The translations under genes and the position numbers were made by a program. Of a DNA stretch of 64,000 nt, positions 25,655 through 34,096 are shown in pieces. The first letter of the stretch is position 1. Each line of letters begins with the position of its first letter. The DNA comes from Dolichospermum sp. DET69 (lineage in GTDB: Bacteria > Cyanobacteriota > Cyanobacteriia > Cyanobacteriales > Nostocaceae), in the NCBI GenBank assembly GCA_017355425.1, contig CP070233.1, positions 4,071,501 through 4,135,500 on the forward strand, given 5' to 3'. The notes below the pieces were generated by a model. The model was not told the origin of the DNA and did not search any database. It was given only the letters and a program-made list of their open reading frames with translations.

Positions 25655-27529
25655 CCAAGGGAATATACAAAATTTGAGCCAGATTTATTATATAAATTAG
25701 TCCGCATTTTTGATCGGGAAGAATTACGCACAGCTACAGGTGATGTATTTGGGCGAATTTATGAATATTTTCTCAATAAATTTGCCATGACGGGAGCGCA
25801 GGAAGGGGGAGAATTTTTTACACCACCTTCTTTAGTTCGTCTGATTGTGAATATTATTGAACCTGATCGGGGAAATGTGCTAGATCCTGCTATTGGTAGT
25901 GGAGGAATGGCTGTACAAACTGGGCATTTTCTGGAAGATCGCGGTGATAATGCAGCCGCAAAAATTACTTTTCATGGACAGGAAAAGTCTGATACTAATA
26001 CCAATTTGGCAAAAATGAACTTAGCGGTTCATGGTTTAGAAGGAAAAATTCGCCAAGGTAATACATTTTATGATCGTTGGGAAGAATTGATCGGTAAATG
26101 TAATTATGTCATGTCTAACCCACCGTTTAATGTTGATGGAGTTAGTCCAGATAAAGTAAAAAGTGACCCCCGGTTATTTACAGAGAAGAAAATCCCCGGA
26201 ATTGCTGCTAAAACTAAAGCTGTTAGTAATGCTAATTATCTTTGGATTCAATATTTTTATAGTTATTTAAACGCCACAGGTAGAGCAGGGTTTGTGATGG
26301 CCAGTTCTGCTTCTGATGCGGGACATGGAGAAAAGGAAATTCGCCAAGAGTTAATTAATACCCAAGCGGTAGATATCATTATTTCTATCGGGACAAACTT
26401 TTTTTACACTAGATCCCTACCCTGTACTTTATGGTTTTTAGATAAAGGAAAACCAGCAGAGCGCAAAGATAAAATTTTGATGATTGATGCGCGGAATATC
26501 TATCGAGTTGTGACGCGGAAAATTCGTGATTTTACTGATGAACAACTCCAGAATATTACCGCCATTTCTTGGTTATATCGTGGACAGTCGGAACGTTTTT
26601 TAAAGTTAGTAGGAGAATATTTAAACCAGACGCACCAAGAAGCCGGAAATATTGAAGGTGTATTAAATCAGTTAGATCAACCTTTGGCAAAGTTAACTGA
26701 GTTTTTCTACAATTTTAATGATAGTCTTGGTGATTCTTTGCCATTATTAAAGAACTTACCGGAAGTAGAAGAATTAGTGGCTGAAGATATCGCTAATCAA
26801 AATTTAGGGGCTTTTCGTGGGACTTTGAACGAGTTAACCGCAGAAGTTGAAGAATTTACTACTGTGAAGAAAAAGGTAATTAGTGATTTACAATTGCATC
26901 TGGCATGGTTTAGAGAGAACCTAACCCCCCTACCCCCCTTCCCTACAAGGGAAGAGGGGAAAGACAATAACTCCCCTCTCCTCATAGGAGAGGGGTTGGG
27001 GGAGAGGTCAATAAATGAAATACAAAAAGAATGTGCAGCTAAGTTTGCGGTTTTTATTCCTCAATTAAAAACTCTGCAAAAGCACATTAACGAATTACAT
27101 AAACTGGTAAATCGTGCGGTGGAAATAGCAGAAAAAAAACTAGAAGCGCGTAAACAGGAAGTTTGGGACAATAAGGAAGTTAAAAAACATCAAAATGCAC
27201 TGGATACGGCAAAGGATACAGGGATTTTTGCGATTAAATCTACGTTGTATATGAAAGCGCAAGTTACCTGGTTACAATCTCGGTTTCCTGATGCGGTTTT
27301 TATGGATGTACCGGGGTTGTGTAAGGTGGTAACGCTGGATAATATAGCTCATGAGGATTATAGTTTAACACCTGGGCGTTATGTGGGTGTAGGGATTGCT
27401 GCTGGGGAAGATGAGGAGGATATTGAGGAACGGTTAAAGGAGATTCATTTGGAGTTAGCGAGTTTGAATGAGGAAGCAGTGGAGTTAGGGGCGAGTATTT
27501 TGGTTAATTTTGAGGAGTTGCTAGGATGA
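25655..27529 (+). CDS. hsdM: Type I restriction-modification methyltransferase subunit HsdM, exon 2
   Basis: 624 codons encode the catalytic part: GRIYEYFLNKFA, the AdoMet motif DPAIGSGGM, the adenine methyltransferase motif NPPFN (in NYVMSNPPFNVDG), SRSLPCTLWFLDKGK-like segment and a coiled C-terminal tail. The protein methylates adenine at the site chosen by HsdS and forms the M2S core. The exon follows the intron without a break in frame. Near codon 424 it contains an in-frame palindromic repeat (26918-27008). The gene overlaps hsdS by four bases (ATGA), so both are translated together. Confidence 0.93.
   Translation, partial: PREYTKFEPDLLYKLVRIFDREELRTATGDVFGRIYEYFLNKFAMTGAQEGGEFFTPPSLVRLIVNIIEPDRGNVLDPAIGSGGMAVQTGHFLEDRGDNAAAKITFHGQEKSDTNTNLAKMNLAVHGLEGKIRQGNTFYDRWEELIGKCNYVMSNPPFNVDGVSPDKVKSDPRLFTEKKIPGIAAKTKAVSNANYLWIQYFYSYLNATGRAGFVMASSASDAGHGEKEIRQELINTQAVDIIISIGTNFFYTRSLPCTLWFLDKGKPAERKDKILMIDARNIYRVVTRKIRDFTDEQLQNITAISWLYRGQSERFLKLVGEYLNQTHQEAGNIEGVLNQLDQPLAKLTEFFYNFNDSLGDSLPLLKNLPEVEELVAEDIANQNLGAFRGTLNELTAEVEEFTTVKKKVISDLQLHLAWFRENLTPLPPFPTREEGKDNNSPLLIGEGLGERSINEIQKECAAKFAVFIPQLKTLQKHINELHKLVNRAVEIAEKKLEARKQEVWDNKEVKKHQNALDTAKDTGIFAIKSTLYMKAQVTWLQSRFPDAVFMDVPGLCKVVTLDNIAHEDYSLTPGRYVGVGIAAGEDEEDIEERLKEIHLELASLNEEAVELGASILVNFEELLG
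26918..27008. repeat. Palindromic repeat inserted in frame inside hsdM
   Basis: The DNA is a C-rich half (CTAACCCCCCTACCCCCCTT) followed by an inverted G-rich half (GGAGAGGGGTTGGGGGAGAG), a typical intergenic repeat of filamentous cyanobacteria. Here it encodes a stretch of about 30 residues, NLTPLPPFPTREEG...LLIGEGLGER, in the helical C-terminal region of HsdM and leaves the frame open. Confidence 0.75.
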
Positions 27530-28746
27530 CAGAAGTGTTTCATAAACAATTAGTTTCTTTATCAAAACACTGTGAATTATTAACAGGTTATCCTTTCAAA
27601 AGTTCTCATTTTAGCCATTCATTACAGGATATTCCATTAGTTAAAGGCGAGAATCTTGGTCATCGTGAAATAGACTGGATAAAAGCTGTTAGGTGGCCAG
27701 CTAGTGAAGCAAAAGATTTTGAAAAATTCGAGCTAAATCCAGGAGATATAGTGCTTGCAATGGATCGTCCTATTGTTCAAGGTCGTCTTAAGTTTTCGTG
27801 GATACGTAATTATGAACCTCTTGCATTATTAGTACAACGAGTTGCTCGTCTTCGTGGATGTAATGGTCTTACAACTGACTTTTTACGCTACTTAATAGCG
27901 AGTCCAGCTTTTCAATCTCATGTTGAAAAAATTACTACTGGTGTTAATATTCCTCACATTAGCGGAAAAGATATCCTATCTTTCTCATTTGCGCTACCCC
28001 CATGTGAAACCCAAAAACGCATAGCCGAAATACTCTCAAACTATGACAACCTCATAGACAACAACAACCGCCGAATAGCACTACTAGAAGAGTCTATCCA
28101 CCTGCTTTATAAAGATTGGTTTGTGCGTTTACGTTTCCCTGGTTATGAGTCAGTAAAAGTAGTTGATGGTGTTCCTGAAGGGTGGAAGAAAAAGACACTT
28201 CAAGATATTGTGTCACCTATTAGACAATCTATTCATCCTTCAAATATTGAAGCAAATACGCCTTACGTTGGGCTTGAACATATTCCAAGACAATCTATAG
28301 CCCTTACAAATTGGGGATATAGTCACCAAGTGAATAGTAATAAGTTTATCTTTATTAAGAATGATATTTTATTTGGTAAAATTAGACCTTATTTTCACAA
28401 AGTTGTTTTTGCACCAATAAATGGTATATGTTCCTCTGATGCTATTGTGATTCGTCCACTAAGCAAAGATTTTTTCGGATTAGCACTAGCACTTGTTTCT
28501 AGTATTTCTTTTGTTGATTATACCTCTAAAACATCTAAAGAAGGCTCGAAAATGCCTCGTGCTAATTGGGATGTTATGGAACAATATCCAGCATTAATTC
28601 CTAACTCAAAATTATTGGAAGATTTTAATAATTTAGTAAGTTTAGCAACGAACCAAATAACAAATTTAATATTTATGAATCAACGTCTTATCCAAGCTCG
28701 TGATTTACTTCTACCGCGTCTCATGAATGGAACTATAACCGTATAA
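27526..28746 (+). CDS. hsdS: Type I restriction-modification specificity subunit HsdS
   Basis: A 406-residue protein with the usual layout: target recognition domain 1 (about 10-150), a conserved helical spacer with ALPPCETQKRIAEILSNYDNLIDNNNRRI (~163-195), domain 2 (~215-375) and a second spacer ending ARDLLLPRLMNGTI. It defines the bipartite DNA site for methylation and cutting. It overlaps hsdM by ATGA. Both recognition domains look complete, so the specificity is probably functional. The target cannot be read from sequence. Confidence 0.93.
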   Translation: MTEVFHKQLVSLSKHCELLTGYPFKSSHFSHSLQDIPLVKGENLGHREIDWIKAVRWPASEAKDFEKFELNPGDIVLAMDRPIVQGRLKFSWIRNYEPLALLVQRVARLRGCNGLTTDFLRYLIASPAFQSHVEKITTGVNIPHISGKDILSFSFALPPCETQKRIAEILSNYDNLIDNNNRRIALLEESIHLLYKDWFVRLRFPGYESVKVVDGVPEGWKKKTLQDIVSPIRQSIHPSNIEANTPYVGLEHIPRQSIALTNWGYSHQVNSNKFIFIKNDILFGKIRPYFHKVVFAPINGICSSDAIVIRPLSKDFFGLALALVSSISFVDYTSKTSKEGSKMPRANWDVMEQYPALIPNSKLLEDFNNLVSLATNQITNLIFMNQRLIQARDLLLPRLMNGTITV

Positions 28747-28843
28747 GTAGGTTGGGTTGTTCGCGTTAGCGTTGCGGAGCAATGGAACGAAACCCAACAT
28801 TTATAAAGGTTTGTTGGGTTTCTCTTCGTTCAACCCAACCTAC
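28747..28843. repeat. MITE-like element directly after hsdS
   Basis: Perfect 13-bp ends GTAGGTTGGGTTG and the inverted CAACCCAACCTAC enclose 97 bp, with an inner repeat AACGAAACCCAACA/TGTTGGGTTTC. The element starts at the base after the hsdS stop codon. A related fragment lies at 29480-29544 before hsdR. Confidence 0.75.
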
Positions 28844-28873
28844 AAATCAACTATAAATAGAGGATATTATCGA

Positions 28874-29209
28874 ATGGATAAACTAACCAAATATCAACAA
28901 ATAATTCAACAACTTCTCCAAGAATATGCAGCCTTTTCTAATCAAAATCAAGAAATAGAAACTCAACTAATTTCTGATACGAAAAATCATCATTATCAAC
29001 TTGTTCATGTTGGCTGGAAAAATCAACGTCGTATCTATGGCTGTATTTTACATCTGGATATCAAAGATGGTAAAGTTTGGGTACAACACAACGGTACAGA
29101 AAACGAAATAGGAGAAGATTTAGCAAATTTAGGTATTCCCAAACAAGATATAGTTATCGGTTTTCATTCCCCATTTAAACGCCAATTTACAGATTATGCA
29201 GTGGGGTAA
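28874..29209 (+). CDS. xisI: XisI-family protein (fdxN element excision controlling factor-like)
   Basis: From ATG 28874 (MDKLTKYQQIIQQLLQEY) the protein has 111 residues. The pattern VGWKNQRRIYGCILHLDIKDGKVWVQHNGTE (the central part) and the ending GFHSPFKRQFTDYA are hallmarks of the XisI family. XisI was described as helping excision of the fdxN element in heterocysts, but most family members are scattered small genes with unclear roles, often paired with xisH. No xisH gene is seen here. It stands alone between hsdS and hsdR, flanked by MITEs. The symbol reflects family only. Confidence 0.85.
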   Translation: MDKLTKYQQIIQQLLQEYAAFSNQNQEIETQLISDTKNHHYQLVHVGWKNQRRIYGCILHLDIKDGKVWVQHNGTENEIGEDLANLGIPKQDIVIGFHSPFKRQFTDYAVG

Positions 29210-29232
29210 ATATTAATGAAAAAATTAAAACC

Positions 29233-29442
29233 AGCCAGGGAATAAATTCCCTGTCTTATAGCTAAAGTGCGTTAAAACGCACTATAATAAAAATATTTTT
29301 CAAACAGAAAATCTCCATTATATATTTAATTATGTTGACATACTTACCATAACTTTAATCAAACAATATAAGTTAAATTCAATAAAAAAATAGTCGGTTT
29401 TAACCGACTTACGCTTTTAGACAGGGAATTTATTCCCTGGCT
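29233..29442. repeat. Composite palindromic repeat, 210 bp
   Basis: The outer arms AGCCAGGGAATAAATTCCCT and AGGGAATTTATTCCCTGGCT are each palindromic and are inverted relative to each other. Inside are GTGCGTTAAAACGCAC and AGTCGGTTTTAACCGACT hairpins. No coding capacity. It is a MITE-like structure between xisI and hsdR. Confidence 0.65.
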
Positions 29443-29479
29443 TCTTCTGGCTTCAATAATTCAATACTTCAAGACAGAA

Positions 29480-29544
29480 AAACCCAACATTAACCTTAAA
29501 ACATCAAGAATGTGTTGGGTTTCTCTTTGTTCAACCCAACCTAC
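29480..29544. repeat. Partial copy of the hsdS-flanking MITE
   Basis: GTGTTGGGTTTCTC followed by TTCAACCCAACCTAC repeats the right half of the element at 28747-28843, and AAACCCAACATT gives a partial left arm. The outer left end is missing. It lies about 45 bases before the hsdR start. Confidence 0.6.
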
Positions 29545-29587
29545 GATATTATGGTGATAATATTTACCCATATTGTCGTTTACTGTT

Positions 29588-32500
29588 ATGAGTGCCGAAT
29601 ATTCCGAAGATATCCTAGTCCAACAAACCACAGCAGACTTCTTTGAAAATACCCTAAAATGGCATTCAGTTTACGCCTATAATCAGGAAACCTTCGGTAA
29701 TAACGGTACACTGGGACGCAAAGACAAAAAAGAAGTCGTTCTCACACGCTATTTACGGGAAGCACTAGAAAAAATCAACCCTGGACATCCCCAGCAAGTA
29801 TATGATGATGCTATAGAACAATTTACCAACTACAATATTTCAGATCAATTAATCACCATTAACCAGAAAAAATACAAACTTATCCGCGAAGGTATCCAAG
29901 GGAAATCATACCAAAATTCAGACGGTGAAAACATAGACCCCCGATTAAAAGTTATAGACTTTCAAAACCCAGAAAATAATCATTTCTTGATAGTGCGGGA
30001 AATGTGGGTTCAAGGTTCACTTTACAACCGTCGTCCTGATATCATCGGTTTTGTTAATGGTATTCCCTTATTATTTATCGAACTCAAAAAGACTTGCCGT
30101 AATGTTAGAGTAGCTTACGAAGACAACTATACAGATTATAAAGATACTATCCCTGAAATTTTTCACCATAACGCCATAGTCATGTTAAGTAATGGCATAG
30201 TGGGAAAAATAGGCAGTATAACCAGTCCCTACGGCTATTTTCAAGAATGGAAACGACTACAAGAAGAAGAAAAAGGAAAAGTTGATTTCCAAACAATGTT
30301 AATGGGGATATGTCCTCAAGATAATTTCCTCGACATTATCGAAAACTTCATCGTTTTTGATGACAGTAGCGGTAAAACCATCAAAATTATCGCTCGCAAC
30401 CATCAATTTTTAGGTGTTAACCGTGCCTTTACAGCCATTCAAGAACGAGAAATCAGAAAAGGCAAGCTAGGAGTTTTCTGGCATACTCAAGGTAGTGGTA
30501 AATCCTATTCAATGGCATTTATCACCCGCAAAGTTCACCGTCAGTTAATAGGTACTTTCACATTTTTGATTATTACAGATCGTCAAGAATTAGACACCCA
30601 AATAGTCAAAACCTTTGCTGGTGTGGGTGCTATCAAAGATACTGAAACTAAAGCTACAGACGGCGATAATTTAGTTGAATTACTCAAAGAAAATCATAAT
30701 TATGTTTTTACATTAATTCACAAATTTAATAAACCTGGACAAATTTATTCTCAGCGTTCAGATATTATTGTTATTTCCGACGAAGCCCACCGCACCCAAT
30801 ACGGTAAACTGGCGGAAAATATGCGAATAGGATTACCAAATGCCTCTTTTATTGGTTTTACTGGTACTCCTTTAATGGGTTCAGCAGAAGATCAACTTAC
30901 CCGCGAAGTTTTTGGTGATTATGTTTCTACCTACGACTTCCAAAGAGCAATAGAAGATGGTGCTACAGTTCCTCTATATTATGATAATCGGGGCGAAGAA
31001 TTATATTATGAAAATAATGGTAAAAAATGCCAAGTCTCTGCTTCTGAAGAATTAAATAAACGCCTAGCTTCAGCTATAGAAAAATTTAACTTAGATAGCG
31101 ATGAAGAAGAAGCAGTTTATCGTCGTTTAGGAAAGGAATATTTAGTATTAACAGCCGAAAAACGTTTAGACCGGATTGCCCAAGATTTAGTGGCACATTA
31201 TACCCAACGCTGGCAAACAGGAAAAGCCATGCTTGTGTGTCTCGATAAGATTACGGCGGTAAGAATGCACGGTTTAATTGATAAATACTGGAAACAAGCA
31301 ATACAGCAACAAAAACAGTTACTTAAACAAGCCACTGATGCACAAGAAGCGATAGAATATCAACAACATTTGCAATGGTTAGAAGCAACAGAATATTTAG
31401 TAGTTATTAGTGAAGCCCAAAACGAAGTTAAAACTTTTCAAGATTGGGGTTTAGATATAATTCCCCACCGTCAAATTATCAAAAGTCGAGATTTAGAGGA
31501 AGAATTTAAAAAGGAAACACACCCTTTCCGTTTAGCTATTGTTTGCGCCATGTGGTTAACAGGTTTTGATGTTCCCAGTTTATCTACTCTTTACATGGAT
31601 AAACCCTTACAAGGACATAATCTCATGCAAACCATCGCCCGTGCAAACCGTGTTTATGAAGGGAAAAATAACGGTTTATTAATTGATTATAATGGCATTT
31701 TGAAGTCTTTACGGGCTGCTTTAGCCAGATATGCCCGGACAGAAGTAGAGGTAAGAATAGATGATCAAAATGATAACAATAATGGCACTTTACCTTACAA
31801 TGACTTAAATAAATTACAGACAGATTATGCGAAATCTCTTGATGCTTGTATTCAACACATTTCTAATCTGGGATTTGATTTACAAGAATTAATAGAATCA
31901 ACAGGATTTGATAAAATTGCGGCTTTAGACAGTGCGGTTAATGCCGTTTGTACCAATGATGAATCCCGCGCCCGTTTTTATGTATTAGCTAGAGAAGTTT
32001 TCCAGAAAAAACAGGCATTAATTACAGAAATAAAATTAACTATTCCCTATCAAGATAAATATAATGCTATCGAAGCTATTTATCAACATTTACAGGAACA
32101 AAATAAAAAATCTTTTGATCTTAACGCTGTTCTCTATTCTCTCCAAAATGTCGTTAGCGATTTAATTAATGTTGATACTTCCCGTTTACCCGGTGCAGAT
32201 TCAGGGAAAATTTATGATATTAGCAAAATTGACTTTGATGTATTAAAAGCAGAATTTGCTAATTCTCCCACTAAAAATATTTCTGTCCAAACTCTGAAAG
32301 AAGCTATTGAACGTCAACTTCAGAGAATGTTAAAACAAAATTCATCTCGCATGGATTATTACGCCCGTTATCAACAAATTATCCAAGACTACAACCGCGA
32401 AACAGACAGAGTAACTATTGAACAAACTTTTGAAGAATTGCTAAAACTGGTAAAAAACCTTTCAGAAGAAGATACCCGCGCTGTGCGTGAAGGTTTAACT

Positions 32501-32818
32501 GAAGAACATTTAGCTGTTTTTGACTTACTTTGTGATTCTAAAGATAGTTTAGATAATAAAACCAGAAACCGCATTAAACAGGTTGCCCAATCACTAATTG
32601 AAGCGGTAAAAGCAGAATTACAGCAACTAGAAAACTGGCGAGATAAAGAATCTACAAAAGCAACAATTAAAAGTTTTATTCGTGATTATCTGTGGAGTGA
32701 TGAAACAGGCTTACCTGATGCCTATGATGATAGTGATGTAGACAAACTAAGTAATGTGGTATTTCTCCACGTCTATCAGCAGTATGAAAATGCTAATAAT
32801 CATCCTTATGCAGCTTGA
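29588..32818 (+). CDS. hsdR: Type I restriction endonuclease motor subunit HsdR
   Basis: From ATG 29588 (MSAEYSEDILVQQ) the protein has 1076 residues, normal for HsdR; a TTG at 29573 is less likely. An N-terminal PD-(D/E)xK nuclease is visible as RRPDIIGFVNG...FIELKK (~155-175). The SF2 motor shows Walker A TQGSGKSYSM, DEAH in ISDEAHRTQYG, GFTGTPL and MQTIARANRVYEGK. A long helical C-terminal part binds the M2S core. It translocates DNA with ATP and cuts unmethylated DNA at a distance. It is separated from hsdS by xisI and three repeats. Confidence 0.95.
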   Translation: MSAEYSEDILVQQTTADFFENTLKWHSVYAYNQETFGNNGTLGRKDKKEVVLTRYLREALEKINPGHPQQVYDDAIEQFTNYNISDQLITINQKKYKLIREGIQGKSYQNSDGENIDPRLKVIDFQNPENNHFLIVREMWVQGSLYNRRPDIIGFVNGIPLLFIELKKTCRNVRVAYEDNYTDYKDTIPEIFHHNAIVMLSNGIVGKIGSITSPYGYFQEWKRLQEEEKGKVDFQTMLMGICPQDNFLDIIENFIVFDDSSGKTIKIIARNHQFLGVNRAFTAIQEREIRKGKLGVFWHTQGSGKSYSMAFITRKVHRQLIGTFTFLIITDRQELDTQIVKTFAGVGAIKDTETKATDGDNLVELLKENHNYVFTLIHKFNKPGQIYSQRSDIIVISDEAHRTQYGKLAENMRIGLPNASFIGFTGTPLMGSAEDQLTREVFGDYVSTYDFQRAIEDGATVPLYYDNRGEELYYENNGKKCQVSASEELNKRLASAIEKFNLDSDEEEAVYRRLGKEYLVLTAEKRLDRIAQDLVAHYTQRWQTGKAMLVCLDKITAVRMHGLIDKYWKQAIQQQKQLLKQATDAQEAIEYQQHLQWLEATEYLVVISEAQNEVKTFQDWGLDIIPHRQIIKSRDLEEEFKKETHPFRLAIVCAMWLTGFDVPSLSTLYMDKPLQGHNLMQTIARANRVYEGKNNGLLIDYNGILKSLRAALARYARTEVEVRIDDQNDNNNGTLPYNDLNKLQTDYAKSLDACIQHISNLGFDLQELIESTGFDKIAALDSAVNAVCTNDESRARFYVLAREVFQKKQALITEIKLTIPYQDKYNAIEAIYQHLQEQNKKSFDLNAVLYSLQNVVSDLINVDTSRLPGADSGKIYDISKIDFDVLKAEFANSPTKNISVQTLKEAIERQLQRMLKQNSSRMDYYARYQQIIQDYNRETDRVTIEQTFEELLKLVKNLSEEDTRAVREGLTEEHLAVFDLLCDSKDSLDNKTRNRIKQVAQSLIEAVKAELQQLENWRDKESTKATIKSFIRDYLWSDETGLPDAYDDSDVDKLSNVVFLHVYQQYENANNHPYAA

Positions 32819-32980
32819 TAAGTTCTTGATATGCACACATCTTTTAACGGAATTGGTTTTTGGAAACAAATATAATATCTTGGTGCTAGAATGACAATTT
32901 TTGTTTTTTAGCTCGTTATTTAGTACAATTGATCTATACATATAAGTGTAGATAAAATATCCAATTTGCAGTTCTAAAAT

Positions 32981-33472
32981 ATGGCTCGCGGTGAAATTCT
33001 CAGAAAACTCTTCAAAAGCTTCTCTTGCAATGAGAGAGAAGAGTTTTTGGCTGCGGCTAACGAACTAATTGAAGAAGAAAGAAATAAAAATCACATCCTG
33101 CTGGCTAGAGACTTGGAAAAACTACTGCACAATGGCAATGGCTACAGTAAACCCCTAGCATCTAACCTAGCTCCCTTGACACAGTTTCCTGAACCACCTA
33201 AAGATAAAGACACTGGACTGGCTTTACTAGATGTCAAGCGATTTGACTTAACATGGGATCACATCGTCCTCAGTGAAAAAATTTTTGATAACCTGCAAGA
33301 AATAGTTTTGGAAAACCGTAAACAAGACATCCTTGCAGCCTATAACCTCAAACCCAAAAATAAACTGCTCTTTTGTGGACCACCGGGTTGTGGTAAAACC
33401 CAAACCGCAAAAATTCTCTCTAGTGTCTTGAGTCTACCCCTTGTTTACGTGAACCTGACAGCAAGGGTTTAA
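32981..33472 (+). pseudogene. AAA-family ATPase, truncated after Walker A
   Basis: 163 codons match the N-terminal region of small cyanobacterial AAA ATPases: a helical start (EILRKLFKSFSCNEREEFLAAA), ILSEKIFDNLQEIVLENRKQDIL and Walker A CGPPGCGKTQTAK. After LPLVYVNL the family normally continues with a Walker B and sensor region of about 150-200 residues, but here a stop follows almost at once. The loss point, about 33460, coincides with the edge of the accessory region. A short partner cannot be found elsewhere in the window. Confidence 0.7.
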
Positions 33473-33631
33473 ATAGTAATAATTTGATAATATAATTTAC
33501 AAAAAGTAAATATCTTAGAGCGATTATTATGAGCAATATGTGAGAGTCCTTGTTTGGGATACTCACAACCGAGCTTTTAGCGACAATTCACTAAAAAATG
33601 CGATCGCTCACTTCACTATCATAATAACCCT

Positions 33632-33812
33632 TTAATTCCCCTGTGACTTACCAGCAGCAACAGACTCTTTTTTTTGTAACCAATCTCTAATCGCCTCCTC
33701 CAAAGCCGCAGTTTGCGTCATTTCCAGACGCGCACAGGCAATTTCAAAGGCGATTTTTATGTCTTTAGTCTTTAGGGACTCTTCCCCTAACCTCTCTAGT
33801 TTCTTCTGCCAT
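33632..33812 (-). pseudogene. Frameshifted small conserved-looking gene
   Basis: Reading from ATG 33812 the frame gives MAEETREVRG and stops after PKD. Shifting by one base near 33785 continues as SLKTKDIKIAFEIACARLEM, then TQTAALEEAIRDWLQKKES to the stop at 33632. The amphipathic helical pattern suggests a real small protein of about 60 residues that carries one indel. I do not recognise its function. The surrounding 33473-34096 stretch has no other gene that I can support. Confidence 0.4.
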
Positions 33813-34096
33813 CCTAATTAGAAGCCCAAGCTTGCGGTTTTTATTTTTGCACAGTCTTTGAGAAAAAAACATTTGCGCTATTGAGTTATATCTAGCCATC
33901 AAGATGCTCACACCACAAAAGTTTCATTATTTAATTTAAGCTTGTACTTCAAAAGAGCAAAATCTGCTGTACACTCGTAATTCCCGAATTTTTACATACC
34001 AATTAACATCATTAAATTATCGGTAAATTCCACTTTTATAGTGTTACTATTTTTCACAATTATGTTAGAATACATAAATAGTTATTCTGTAAAAAT

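Noticed and set aside
23993-27529. A natural 1178-residue RT-methyltransferase fusion gene as the annotated product
   Set aside because: Intron boundaries and rejoining of the HsdM frame show two separate proteins. The fusion is kept only as a hypothesis for unspliced RNA.
33473-34096. A duplicate of the tRNA-Arg 3' end as left attachment site
   Set aside because: I looked for GGGTACGACAGGACTCG-like sequence in this stretch and did not find it. The left border is therefore not fixed.
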